NCBI GenBank assembly: GCA_003543135.1
Contig: DPJG01000005.1
Coordinates: 1-62,531, forward strand
Reading direction: 5' to 3'
DNA length: 62,531 nt
DNA from: Rheinheimera sp.
Lineage (GTDB): Bacteria > Pseudomonadota > Gammaproteobacteria > Enterobacterales > Alteromonadaceae
A program made the position numbers and the translations under genes. Positions 52,794 through 62,090 of this stretch are shown one piece after another. Under the pieces are notes generated by a model. It had not been told where the DNA came from and searched no databases. It saw only the letters and a program-made list of their open reading frames with translations. The stretch's first letter is position 1, and each line of letters starts with the position of its first letter.

Positions 52794-53531
52794 CTAAATT
52801 AAATAGTCGCGTAATAACGACTGCAGCTCACGTTTAAAACGGCGCGACACCGGCACCAGGCTGTGGTCGGTTAGTTCCAGCAAATATACCCCGCGCTGCA
52901 AACTCAGCTGCTTCAGATGGTGTAGGTTCACCAGCGTCGAGCGGTGAATTTGCACAAAACATTTGGGCAACCTGGGCAAAATGGCTTTAAGGGTATCGCG
53001 CACCACATGATTGCCGTCTGTGGTGTGAATACACAAATAATTGCCGGCCGATTGGATCATCAGTACACCGGGTTCATCCAGGCTCAACATCGAATGGCCA
53101 TTGTGAAACTTTAGTTTGGCCGGGTAAGGGCTGTAACTTTGTTCCGGCTGCTGGCGCAGCAAACTGTGGGCATTCATTAAAGTGCGCGCAAGATGCAGCC
53201 GGCTGACCGGTTTTAATAAAAAATTAAAGGCATAGCTTTCCACCGCCAGATAAGCATCCTGTTCGCGGTGGCTTTGGGCTATCAGCAGCGGCGGCTGATA
53301 AGGGGTTTTGTCACTAAACAGCAGCTGTTCGTCGGGTAAACCCGGCAAATGCATATCCAGAAAAATTAAATCAGGCGGTTCTTTGCATTGCTGCTGCAGC
53401 TCGTCGTAGTCGTGACAACAGCTTTGCAGCTGCAAATTGGGGTAATAACTTAACAGTCCTAATAAGTGACGACAGGATTGCAGATCACTGTCGGCGACCA
53501 TCAATTTTAGCGGGGGCATTCCTTGCTCCAT
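52794..53531 (-). CDS. LytTR-family response regulator
   Basis: A 245-residue regulator. The receiver domain has the acceptor D59 in LIFLDMHLPG and the lysine in FNFLLKPVS. A C-terminal LytTR DNA-binding domain follows (about 145-240), with VLMIQSAGNYLCIHT, CFVQIHRSTLVNL and VPVSRRFK. It is of the AlgR/LytR type. No cognate kinase is adjacent. The start at 53531 is uncertain by four codons. Confidence 0.9.
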   Translation of the reverse strand: MEQGMPPLKLMVADSDLQSCRHLLGLLSYYPNLQLQSCCHDYDELQQQCKEPPDLIFLDMHLPGLPDEQLLFSDKTPYQPPLLIAQSHREQDAYLAVESYAFNFLLKPVSRLHLARTLMNAHSLLRQQPEQSYSPYPAKLKFHNGHSMLSLDEPGVLMIQSAGNYLCIHTTDGNHVVRDTLKAILPRLPKCFVQIHRSTLVNLHHLKQLSLQRGVYLLELTDHSLVPVSRRFKRELQSLLRDYLI

Positions 53532-53863
53532 GCTCAGGTTTCAGGTGCCTCAGTATAGGCAATGGCCTTCGGCTGCACCAAGACAGATACCGCTAAAAAT
53601 CATTCGGTAACAATAAGTTAAACTGACTTGTTTGGGTTATATTTCTGTGATTTTCTTGCGCATCCAAGCCTGAATTTGGCGAAAATCGCTAACGCCGATG
53701 CTGTTCTGCTTACAACTTTTCACATTTTAGGGAAGCACTTACATGGTAGGGCAACAGCAGTGCTGTCAACTTAAGCGGCCAGTTGGCGGAAGCAGCATAA
53801 AAAAAGCCGGTGCGGGCACCGGCTTTGTTCAGTCAGCATACATGGTGCTGCGGTTGTGTGCTG
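53532..53863. other. intergenic region, promoter of the LytTR gene and terminator of the M3 peptidase gene
   Basis: No gene seen in 332 bases. AAAGCCGGTG (53803-53812) pairs with CACCGGCTTT (53817-53826); on the minus strand this is followed by a T run and ends the M3 peptidase transcript. Confidence 0.7.
53803..53826 (-). terminator. rho-independent terminator of the M3 peptidase gene
   Basis: A 10-bp perfect stem with a CGGG loop and, on the minus strand, a tract of seven T. Confidence 0.9.
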
Positions 53864-56053
53864 TTAGTTCACCGCAGTTTTTAAACCACGGCGGATCAGC
53901 AGTGCATCTGTAGTTGGTTCCTGACCACGGAAGTTTTTATAAGCTTCCATTGGTGGCAGGGTGTTGCCGACAGATAAAATGTGTTTACGGAAGTTCACGC
54001 CGTTTTCCAGTTTCAGGCCACCCTGAGACTGCACAAAAGCGTAAGCGTCTGCTGCCAGAATTTCTGACCACATATAAGCGTAATAACCGGCTGAATAACC
54101 GCCGCCAATAGAGTGGCTGAAGTAAGTTGATTTATAACGTGGTGGTACAGCAGCAATGTCTACACCGTGTTTTTTCAGCGCATCTTGCTCAAATTTTTCC
54201 ACGTCAGGAATGTCAGTGCCTGGTTTTAACGCATGCCATTCCATATCCACTAAAGCGGCCGCCATATATTCCAGGGTGTCAAAACCCTGGTTAAAGCTGC
54301 GTGACTTCATAATTTTGGCCAGCAGTTCAGCCGGAATTGCTTCACCTGTTTTGTAGTGTTTGGCGTAGTTAGCAATCACTTCAGGGTAAGCTGCCCAGTC
54401 TTCCTGGAAGGTAGACGGGAATTCAACAAAGTCGCGGGACACTGAAGTACCAGCCAGCGTCGGGTATTTTACTTTGGAGAAAATACCGTGCAGGCCGTGA
54501 CCTAATTCGTGGAACATAGTCGTCACATTGTCATAGCTCACCAGGGTTGGTTCGCCGGCCGGGCCTTTTGGAATGTTCATCACGTTCACCACAACTGGCT
54601 TGGTGCCGGCTAAGTCGCTTTGATCCACAAAAGAGCTCATCCAGGCGCCACCACGTTTGCCGTCACGGGCAAAATAGTCAGCGTAGAAAATAGCAATGCT
54701 GCTGCCGTCGGCGTCAAACACTTCATAAGCTTCTACATCCGGGTGGTAAACCGGTAAGTCAGGGCGTTTTTTGAAGCTAATGCCAAAGAGTTTATTCATG
54801 GTGAAGAACACACCGTCGTGCAGTACACGGTTAAACTCAAAGTATTGTTTTACTTCGTTTTCGTCTAAGTCATATTTGGCTTTACGTACTTTTTCAGCAT
54901 AGAACTCCCAGTCCCATGGCTGCAGTTCAAAATCACCGCCAGTGGTTTTGATCATTTCCTGAATGGCAGCGGCTTCGAGTTTGGTGTTGGCAACCACGGC
55001 TGGCACCATGCTGCCCAGCATATCCATCACCGCCTGAGGTTTTTTCGCCATGGCTTTTTCCAGCTGGTAATCGGCCCAGCTATCAAAACCTAACAGTTGC
55101 GCACGTTCAGCACGGATTTGCGCCAGGCGGGCCACCAGAGGTCTGTTGTCGGTTTCACCTTTGGTGCCGCGGTAAGCCGAAGCTTCCCAGATTTGCTGAC
55201 GCAGTTCACGGTTTTCCAGCACAGCTAAAGCAGGCTGACGGGTGGTGTTGGTCAGTTCAATCACATATTTGCCTTCCTGACCACGGGCTTTAGCGCCTTC
55301 AGCAGCAGCCTGAATTTCAGCTTCTGAAAAACCAGCCAGTTTGGCTTTGTCATCGACAAAAATTGCGATGTCTTTGGTGATTTTCAACAGGTTCTGGCTG
55401 AACTGGTTGGTCAGCTTGGAATGTTCTTCGTTTAAAGCGCGGATCTTGGTTTTTTGCTCGTCAGTTAAAAGTGCACCGGCGCGGACAAAACGGTCGTAAT
55501 ACACTTCAGTTAAACGCAGTGACTCAGCATCCAGGTTCAGGTTGGCGCGGTTGTCATAAATGGCTTTCACGCGGGCAAACAAAGTCGGGTTTAAGTTAAT
55601 GTTGTCGCCATGAGCGGCCAGTTTTGGTGCCATTTCTGATTGGATTTTCAGAATGTCCGGGTTGCTGATAGTGCCGGTCATATTAAAAAACACTGAGCTG
55701 GCGCGGTCCAGCAGCGCACCACTTTGTTCCATGGCCACAATGGTATTTTCAAAAGTGGCGGCTTCAGGGTTGTTGGCAATTTTTTCAATTTCAGCAGCGT
55801 GTTCGGCAATGCCCTGTTCCATGGCTGGCTGATAATGTTCAACCTTAATTTTGTCAAATTCAGGTGCCTGATATTGCAGTGAACTTGGCTGTAACAGCGG
55901 GTTGCTGGCTGTGACAGCGGCTGTTTTATCAACGGCGGCAGCAGGGGCAGCACTTTGAGCTTGTTGTTCAGCTTGCGCAGGGGCTTTATTGTCAGTACAG
56001 GCGCTTAACGCCAGCACTGCTGCAACTGTGGTTGCAACCATGGTCTTTTTCAT
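53864..56053 (-). CDS. dcp: M3-family peptidyl-dipeptidase, lipoprotein (Dcp-like)
   Basis: A 729-residue zinc peptidase. ATG 56053 follows AAGGA and gives a lipoprotein signal (lipobox LSAC); upstream in-frame codons are not used. The active site FHELGHGLHG and downstream acid residues are intact, with the conserved SIGGGYSAGYYAYMWSEIL near the end. Dcp removes C-terminal dipeptides. E. coli Dcp is soluble; here the lipid anchor puts the enzyme in the envelope, which is common in Alteromonadales. Confidence 0.92.
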   Translation of the reverse strand: MKKTMVATTVAAVLALSACTDNKAPAQAEQQAQSAAPAAAVDKTAAVTASNPLLQPSSLQYQAPEFDKIKVEHYQPAMEQGIAEHAAEIEKIANNPEAATFENTIVAMEQSGALLDRASSVFFNMTGTISNPDILKIQSEMAPKLAAHGDNINLNPTLFARVKAIYDNRANLNLDAESLRLTEVYYDRFVRAGALLTDEQKTKIRALNEEHSKLTNQFSQNLLKITKDIAIFVDDKAKLAGFSEAEIQAAAEGAKARGQEGKYVIELTNTTRQPALAVLENRELRQQIWEASAYRGTKGETDNRPLVARLAQIRAERAQLLGFDSWADYQLEKAMAKKPQAVMDMLGSMVPAVVANTKLEAAAIQEMIKTTGGDFELQPWDWEFYAEKVRKAKYDLDENEVKQYFEFNRVLHDGVFFTMNKLFGISFKKRPDLPVYHPDVEAYEVFDADGSSIAIFYADYFARDGKRGGAWMSSFVDQSDLAGTKPVVVNVMNIPKGPAGEPTLVSYDNVTTMFHELGHGLHGIFSKVKYPTLAGTSVSRDFVEFPSTFQEDWAAYPEVIANYAKHYKTGEAIPAELLAKIMKSRSFNQGFDTLEYMAAALVDMEWHALKPGTDIPDVEKFEQDALKKHGVDIAAVPPRYKSTYFSHSIGGGYSAGYYAYMWSEILAADAYAFVQSQGGLKLENGVNFRKHILSVGNTLPPMEAYKNFRGQEPTTDALLIRRGLKTAVN

Positions 56054-56417
56054 GTTGTGTTCCTTGGAATTCACGGGGAGCTGTTGTTGCCGGATGGCAA
56101 ATAAACGTTCCGAGTATGCCAAAGAGCGGGCTGCTGTCACGCAGTTTTTCAGCCAAAAGCCGCTACTTTGCGTTAAATAACAGCGCAGGTGCTGCAAAAG
56201 CTGAATTTTGTCAGCCATACTGGGGGCAGCCGGTGCAGAAAACTGACAGCAAAACGCCGCTTATTTGTCAGTGTTTTCAGTTTATTAACATCGTGGGCCA
56301 GCGCCTGTTGTGACAACAAGCTGGCTTTAACAGGCAAGAGCCTGGCTCTGCATGTCTGGCCTGAGATACGAACCCCAAAGCCACAGCTGTGACTATACCC
56401 AAATCAAGAGGACAGTT
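56054..56417. other. divergent promoter region
   Basis: 364 bases between the M3 peptidase and GNAT genes. Only short spurious frames; no operator or repeat I can support. Confidence 0.4.
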
Positions 56418-56855
56418 ATGTACAGTATGACCGAAGTACCCTTGAGCGATCCTGCCTTACTTGCGCTGTTTAAGGCGTTATCTGATGCCCTGGGTCACAC
56501 TGCACAGGAAGATCCGCAACAACTGTTGATGAATGGTGCCGATGTGCTGGTGGCTGTGCTGGCCTGGCATGACGGTAAGGCTGTGGGTTGTGGTTTGTTA
56601 CTGAAATTTAATGACAGCACTGCCGAAATTAAACGCATGTATTCGCGTCAACCCGGCGTTGGCACTGCGGTGCTGGCTTATCTGGAAAACTATGCCCGTC
56701 AGCATGGTTTTCAAAAACTGGTGGGTGCAGCACGTATTATCAACAGCAAAGCGGTAAACTTTTACCTGCACAAAGGTTTTAAAAAGTGCGCCAGTTATGG
56801 CAAATACAAATACAGCTCGCAGTCGATTTGTATGGAAAAACTGCTTAGCTCGTGA
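56418..56855 (+). CDS. GNAT-family acetyltransferase
   Basis: A 145-residue protein; ATG 56418 follows AGAGGAC. The acetyl-CoA site is in KRMYSRQPGVGTAVLAYLENYARQHG, and NSKAVNFYLHKGFKK is the usual motif B end. Its substrate is unknown. Upstream frames to 56352 are not supported. Confidence 0.85.
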   Translation: MYSMTEVPLSDPALLALFKALSDALGHTAQEDPQQLLMNGADVLVAVLAWHDGKAVGCGLLLKFNDSTAEIKRMYSRQPGVGTAVLAYLENYARQHGFQKLVGAARIINSKAVNFYLHKGFKKCASYGKYKYSSQSICMEKLLSS

Positions 56856-57010
56856 CTGTGAACATCGGCACCGGCCGGCGGATTTTCCCCGGCCAGTGGC
56901 TGGAACCCTGTTATTTTCTGTTTTTGCTGCTTGAGAAAATCTGCACCCACCCATAACTCAGGTTATTATCCTGTTTATCTTTTTTGCATGTCGCAACACC
57001 CGGGGTTTTT

Positions 57011-59062
57011 ATGGACAATCTGTTATTTAATTTCACGGCGTTACCGCCTTTTTCCAAAATCAGTGCTGATATGGTGTTGCCTGCGGTGGAAAAGGCGTTA
57101 GCCGAATGCCGCGCTGCGGTAGAGCAGGCGGTACAAAGCCGTCCGGTCAGCTGGCGGTCGTTGATTGAAGCCACCGAAGCAAGTTCCGATCATTTAAGCC
57201 GCCTTTGGTCGCCGGTGTCGCATTTAAACTCGGTGGTGTCATCACCTGAGCTGCGTGAAGCTTATGAAAGTTGCCTGCCGCTGTTGTCAGATTTCAGCAC
57301 CTGGCTGGGGCAACATGAAGGTTTATATCAGGCCTATCTGGAGCTGAGTCAAAGCGCTGAATATCAGAGGCTCAGTAGTGCTCAGCAAAAAGTGATTCAA
57401 AACGCGCTGCGTGACTTTAAATTGTCGGGCATCGGGTTGTCGGACGCGAAAAAACAGCGTTATGGTGAAATTCAAAGCCGGTTATCTGATTTATCCTCCA
57501 CCTTCTCCAACCATTGTTTAGATGCTACCCAGGCCTGGTTTAAGCAGGTGACAGACGAAAGCCTGCTGGCTGGTTTACCGGAGGATGCCAAACTTGCCGC
57601 CGCAGAAGCGGCGCAAAGTCGTGAGCTGGACGGTTATGTGTTTACGCTGGAATTCCCAAGTTATATCGCGGTGATGACCTACGCCGATAACGCCGGGCTT
57701 CGCGAAGAAATGTACCGTGCTTATTGCACCCGCGCTTCAGATCAGGGCCCAACCGCCGGTCAGTTTGACAACAGCGCCATTATTGAAGAAACGCTGGCGC
57801 TGAAACACGAGTTGGCCACTTTGCTCGACTTTAATAACGCCGCTGAAGAGTCGCTGGCGACTAAAATGGCAGAGAGCCCGGCTCAGGTGCTGGAGTTTTT
57901 ATCTGATTTAGCCAAACGCGCCAAACCTCAGGCCAAACAGGATTTAGCTGAGCTGCAGGCTTTTGCCAGCGCAGAACATGGCCAAAGCAGTCTCAATGCC
58001 TGGGATATCGCTTATTATTCGGAAAAACTGAAAATGGCCAAATACGCCATTTCTGACGAGGTATTAAGGCCGTATTTCCCTGAGCCTAAGGTGCTGAGCG
58101 GTTTATTTACCGTGCTGCAGAAACTTTTTGGTGTCACGGTCGAGCAGCAGCAAGGCGTGGATGTGTGGCATCCGGATGTGAAGTTTTACCGCATTCTGGA
58201 TAACAAAGGTGAACTCAGAGGCAGTTTTTACCTGGATTTATACGCCCGCGCCAAAAAACGCGGTGGCGCCTGGATGGACGTGTGTCAGGACAGGTTATGG
58301 CGTGCCGACGGCAGCCTGCAACACCCTGTGGCTTACCTGACCTGTAACTTTAATAAACCTGTGGGCGGCAAGCCGGCGCTTTTTACCCATGATGAAGTGG
58401 TGACTTTATTCCACGAATTTGGTCATGGCCTGCACCATATGCTGAGCAAAGTAGACGCCAGCGCTGTTGCCGGTATTCATGGCGTGCCCTGGGATGCGGT
58501 GGAGCTGCCAAGCCAGTTTATGGAAAACTGGTGCTGGGCGCCTGAAGCTTTGCAGGTGATTTCCGGCCATTATGAAACGGGCGAGCCACTGCCACAGCAA
58601 CTGCTGGATAAAATGCTGGCGGCGAAAAACTTCCAGAGTGCGATGTTTTTAGTGCGTCAGCTGGAATTTGCCTTGTTTGATTTCCGCTTACACGCTGAAT
58701 ATCAGCCTGAGCTCGGCGGCCGGGTGCAGCAGTTGCTGGATGAAGTGCGTGCCGAAGTGTCGGTAATAGTTCCGCCACGTTTTAACCGCTTCCAGCACAG
58801 CTTTAGTCATATTTTTGCCGGTGGTTATGGCGCAGGGTATTACAGCTATTTATGGGCCGAAGTGCTGTCGGCCGACGCCTTTAGCCGCTTTGAAGAAGAA
58901 GGTGTATTTAACGCAAAAACCGGTGCCGACTTCCTGACCTGTATTTTAGAGCGGGGGGGCAGCGCCGAGCCAATGGAGCTGTTTAAAGCGTTCCGCGGCC
59001 GCGAACCGTCCAATGCTGCGTTATTACGCCATATGGGCATTCACACCGGAGCTGCCGCCTGA
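57011..59062 (+). CDS. prlC: oligopeptidase A
   Basis: A 683-residue M3 metallopeptidase (E. coli PrlC is 680). The start MDNLLFNFTALPPF at ATG 57011 fits the family, and the zinc site is in LFHEFGHGLHHML. It degrades short peptides, including cleaved signal peptides, in the cytoplasm. The stop overlaps the next gene (TGATG). A second M3 enzyme, the lipoprotein Dcp-like one, lies 0.9 kb upstream in the opposite direction. Confidence 0.95.
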   Translation: MDNLLFNFTALPPFSKISADMVLPAVEKALAECRAAVEQAVQSRPVSWRSLIEATEASSDHLSRLWSPVSHLNSVVSSPELREAYESCLPLLSDFSTWLGQHEGLYQAYLELSQSAEYQRLSSAQQKVIQNALRDFKLSGIGLSDAKKQRYGEIQSRLSDLSSTFSNHCLDATQAWFKQVTDESLLAGLPEDAKLAAAEAAQSRELDGYVFTLEFPSYIAVMTYADNAGLREEMYRAYCTRASDQGPTAGQFDNSAIIEETLALKHELATLLDFNNAAEESLATKMAESPAQVLEFLSDLAKRAKPQAKQDLAELQAFASAEHGQSSLNAWDIAYYSEKLKMAKYAISDEVLRPYFPEPKVLSGLFTVLQKLFGVTVEQQQGVDVWHPDVKFYRILDNKGELRGSFYLDLYARAKKRGGAWMDVCQDRLWRADGSLQHPVAYLTCNFNKPVGGKPALFTHDEVVTLFHEFGHGLHHMLSKVDASAVAGIHGVPWDAVELPSQFMENWCWAPEALQVISGHYETGEPLPQQLLDKMLAAKNFQSAMFLVRQLEFALFDFRLHAEYQPELGGRVQQLLDEVRAEVSVIVPPRFNRFQHSFSHIFAGGYGAGYYSYLWAEVLSADAFSRFEEEGVFNAKTGADFLTCILERGGSAEPMELFKAFRGREPSNAALLRHMGIHTGAAA

Positions 59063-59601
59063 TGCGCGGCGCAGGCTTCAAGGGGAGTGCAGCAAAGCGG
59101 CCGCTGCTGTTTGCAACATTCTTCGTTGCAGCACTGGCTGGCTGCAGCCCCAAACCGCAACAGGCCGGGGTTACGCCCACTGCCGACAGCAGTCAGGCGT
59201 CTGCAGCTCAGGTTGCAACTGAGCCACAAACACCAGCATCCGCCGAGGTAGTGATGAATAAAGAACAACAACTGCCGGCCGCAGTGGGCAGAAACGAACT
59301 GCAGGCCATGTATCAGGACATTGTGCAGCTGGTGGGCCAGGCCAAAGCCAGCTCGGTGGCGCAGTGCCGGGTGGTGGGGCTTGGTGCCAAACCTTGTGGC
59401 GGGCCGCAGTCTTATCTGGTGTATTCCGCTGAACAAGGCAACGAAACTGAACTGTTGGCCAAAGTGGCACGTTATAACCTGCTGGTACAACAGCATAATC
59501 AGCAACTTGGGTTGATTTCTGACTGTGCTGTGGTGCCCAAACCAGGTGTGGTGTTGGTGGAAGGTGTTTGTCAGGCTGGGCCGCCGGGCGATCTAATGTA
59601 A
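59062..59601 (+). CDS. small lipoprotein of unknown function
   Basis: A 179-residue protein translated from ATG 59062 inside the prlC stop. It has a signal with lipobox LAGC, an Ala/Gln/Thr-rich linker to about residue 70 and a compact domain with four cysteines (AQCRVVGLGAKPCGGPQSY, SDCAVV, GVCQAG), probably disulfide-bonded. The family is not recognised. Coupling to prlC is clear from the overlap. Confidence 0.75.
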   Translation: MRGAGFKGSAAKRPLLFATFFVAALAGCSPKPQQAGVTPTADSSQASAAQVATEPQTPASAEVVMNKEQQLPAAVGRNELQAMYQDIVQLVGQAKASSVAQCRVVGLGAKPCGGPQSYLVYSAEQGNETELLAKVARYNLLVQQHNQQLGLISDCAVVPKPGVVLVEGVCQAGPPGDLM

Positions 59602-59669
59602 CAGGCTTATGTAACCGCCTGATGTTACAGGGCGATTTCAGCGTCTGATAAAAAGCAAATGAAGTAACA

Positions 59670-59698
59670 CCAGACTCAGCCGAAGCGACTGAGTCTGG
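59670..59698 (+). terminator. hairpin after the prlC-lipoprotein pair
   Basis: CCAGACTCAG pairs exactly with CTGAGTCTGG around a 9-base loop; only a short T run follows. Confidence 0.6.
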
Positions 59699-59718
59699 GC
59701 TTTAAAAAGGAAGGGCCT

Positions 59719-60453
59719 ATGGCCAAAGTGGAAAAGGTGTCGCAGATTTATCAGCGGGCACTGGAGCGTAAAGGTGGTGAAGCTCAGCTGCAGTTATTAT
59801 TGGGGCAACAGCCGCTCAGCACTGCAAAACTGATGCAATACCAGGACAGCGACTGGCTGGCTGCTTTTAGCAAAAAAGTATTTCAGAGTGGTTTTGTCTG
59901 GCGGGTGGTCGAGCAAAAGTGGCCGGGTTTTTGCGAAGTGTTTTTTGATTTTTCCATCGAAAAAATGCTGCTGATGAGCGATGAAATGCTGGCGGCCAAA
60001 GCGCAGGACCCACGGATTATCCGTAACGGCAGCAAGGTGCTGACCATCAGACACAACGCACTGATGATTGACGATTTAGCCCGAGAGCATGGCAGTTTTG
60101 CTGCGCTGGTCGCACAGTGGCCAACAGACAATATTATTGGCCTGTGGCAGCTGTTAAAGCAGCGTGGCGCCAGGCTGGGTGGCAATACCGGCCCTTATGC
60201 GCTGCGCGCTATGGGCAAAGACACTTTTTTATTAAGCCATGATGTGGAAGCTTATTTACGCGCTTATCAGGTGATTGATGGTGGTTTAACCAGCAAAAGC
60301 AATCTGCAAAAAATTCAGGCGCAGTTTAATCAGTGGCAACAAGAATCGGGCTTGAGCCTGACCACTTTAAGCCGCCTGGTGGCGCTCAGTAGCGGTGACA
60401 ATTATCTGGGGCTCACTGGCGCCGGTGCGGCTGACATGGCGGACAACGCATGA
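59719..60453 (+). CDS. DNA-3-methyladenine glycosylase I-like protein
   Basis: A 244-residue helical protein of the Tag type by overall pattern ([50 protein letters not shown]). Tag removes 3-methyladenine from DNA. It is longer than E. coli Tag (187 residues) and I do not see all the zinc ligands of Tag, so the substrate may differ. The stop overlaps rsmJ (ATGA). Confidence 0.7.
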   Translation: MAKVEKVSQIYQRALERKGGEAQLQLLLGQQPLSTAKLMQYQDSDWLAAFSKKVFQSGFVWRVVEQKWPGFCEVFFDFSIEKMLLMSDEMLAAKAQDPRIIRNGSKVLTIRHNALMIDDLAREHGSFAALVAQWPTDNIIGLWQLLKQRGARLGGNTGPYALRAMGKDTFLLSHDVEAYLRAYQVIDGGLTSKSNLQKIQAQFNQWQQESGLSLTTLSRLVALSSGDNYLGLTGAGAADMADNA

Positions 60454-61214
60454 CAATACAGCCTGAACATCAGCTACTGGCAACAGAAAATCTGCCGGCA
60501 GAGATCCAAAATGCCGCCGCCGGTTTTGGCATCAGCCTGGCAACGTCTGTGACTGGCTGGCATTTAGCCTGGACCGGTGAAGCGCTGGTGCTGCGTAGCA
60601 CCGAACTTGCCAAACAAGGTGATATTCTGGTGGATTTTGCCAGTGGCGCTGCCACTTACCGCCGCAAATTTGGGGGTGGTAAAAGTGAAGCTATTGCCAA
60701 AGCTGTAGGCCTGAGTAAAAAAGCCGGTTTAACCGTGATAGACGCCACCGCTGGTCTTGGCCGCGATGCACTGGTGCTGGCAAGCCTGGGCGCTCAGGTC
60801 ACTTTAGTCGAGCGTAATCCTTCAGTGGCGCTGCTACTGTGGGACGGTTTACGCCGTGCCAGGCTCGACCCTGAAGTGTGCGACTGGTTGCCACAGCGCA
60901 TGCAGCTGGTATTTCAAAGTGCGGCCCAGGCGCTGCAAACTTTGCCAGCACCCGATGTGGTGTATCTGGATCCGATGTTTCCGGCGCGGGAAAAATCCGC
61001 TGCGGTCAAAAAAGAAATGCGTGCTTTTCATGATGTGGTGGGCAGCGATCCCGACGCCGACCCTTTACTGGCTCTGGCTTTAAACCTGGCGCAGAAAAGA
61101 GTGGTGGTCAAAAGGCCGGGTTATGCGGAGTTTCTGGCCGGGCAAAAACCCAGTATGAGCATTGAAGGTAAAAACAACAGATTTGATGTGTATGTAAAAG
61201 CAGCGCTGGAGTAA
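60450..61214 (+). CDS. rsmJ: 16S rRNA (guanine-1516-N2)-methyltransferase
   Basis: A 254-residue protein with the RsmJ motifs: [40 protein letters not shown] (SAM site), [12 protein letters not shown] and [13 protein letters not shown] (NPPY-like). It methylates N2 of G1516 in 16S rRNA. It is translationally coupled to the glycosylase gene. Confidence 0.95.
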   Translation: MTIQPEHQLLATENLPAEIQNAAAGFGISLATSVTGWHLAWTGEALVLRSTELAKQGDILVDFASGAATYRRKFGGGKSEAIAKAVGLSKKAGLTVIDATAGLGRDALVLASLGAQVTLVERNPSVALLLWDGLRRARLDPEVCDWLPQRMQLVFQSAAQALQTLPAPDVVYLDPMFPAREKSAAVKKEMRAFHDVVGSDPDADPLLALALNLAQKRVVVKRPGYAEFLAGQKPSMSIEGKNNRFDVYVKAALE

Positions 61215-61289
61215 ACCAGCGCGATTTTTTGCATCTGAAACAAAAAACAATAATTTTAATCGCATGATGAAGAACAACAGGAGCAACCC

Positions 61290-61781
61290 ATGATCAAGGT
61301 GGGCGATAAATTACCGGAAGTCAGCTTTCAGCGACTGACCGACAATGGGGTGGTGACTTTAACCACTAAAGAAGTATTCAGCGGCGAAACCGTGGTGTTA
61401 TTTGCACTGCCGGGCGCCTTTACGCCAACCTGCAGCGCTGCGCATTTACCTGGCTTTGTTGAGCTGGCCGAGCAGTTTTTTCAGGCAGGGGTGGACCGTA
61501 TTATCTGCACTGCGGTCAACGATGCTTATGTGCTGGACGCCTGGGGTAAACAACAAAACGCCGGTGACATTCTGTTTTTAGCCGACGGTGCCGGCCGTTT
61601 TGCCACCGCCTGTGGTTTAGCAACCGACAGCGGCGACTTTGGCGGCCTGCGCTCTTTACGCTACGCCATGATAGTGGAAGACGGAGTGGTGCAACTGTTA
61701 AATGTGGACGCGCCCAAGACTTTTGAGCTGACCAAAGCAGAAGTGCTTTTGGAGGCAGTGAAGCAGCGTTCTGCCTCTTAA
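61290..61781 (+). CDS. peroxiredoxin (Prx5 type)
   Basis: A 163-residue thiol peroxidase; ATG 61290 follows CAGGAG. The peroxidatic cysteine C48 is in PGAFTPTCS, the hallmark of the Prx5/redoxin group, with the arginine in GLRSLRYAM. It reduces peroxides, probably with glutaredoxin or glutathione. There is no fused glutaredoxin domain. Confidence 0.92.
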   Translation: MIKVGDKLPEVSFQRLTDNGVVTLTTKEVFSGETVVLFALPGAFTPTCSAAHLPGFVELAEQFFQAGVDRIICTAVNDAYVLDAWGKQQNAGDILFLADGAGRFATACGLATDSGDFGGLRSLRYAMIVEDGVVQLLNVDAPKTFELTKAEVLLEAVKQRSAS

Positions 61782-61837
61782 TTGCTGGCCTGCTTTGGGC
61801 GGGCGGCTTTTGGCTTTTTGGTGTTTATATAAAAATT

Positions 61838-61872
61838 AAGGCGTACTCGTTATAGGCGGTGCGCCTTTTTTG
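61838..61872 (+). terminator. terminator-like hairpin after the peroxiredoxin gene
   Basis: AAGGCG pairs with CGCCTT across an 18-base loop and is followed by a T run. Confidence 0.5.
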
Positions 61873-62017
61873 TTTTGGCTGGTTTTGGCGCTCGGCAATT
61901 TGGGGCGTACTCGCAGTGGACAGTTTGTCGGATGGCGTTATGTATTGCACATTCAAGACGGTTTGGTTGATGCCTGAAATATTTTGTTTTCAGCTTGCAG
62001 CTGATGGCGCTGTTGAA

Positions 62018-62090
62018 GCGGGGTTTCGCCTCCGCGGGCGAGTCACTTTTTGTATCGACAAAAAGTGACGCAAAAAACGACCCCGGTAAG
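62018..62090. repeat. stem-loop repeat element
   Basis: Inner perfect 12-bp stem GTCACTTTTTGT (62042-62053) with ACAAAAAGTGAC (62058-62069), loop ATCG. Outer arms CGGGGT and ACCCCG flank it. The same type of GAGTCACTTT...AAAGTGACGCAAAAAACGACCCCGG unit is, from memory, scattered in many gammaproteobacterial genomes outside genes. Confidence 0.6.
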
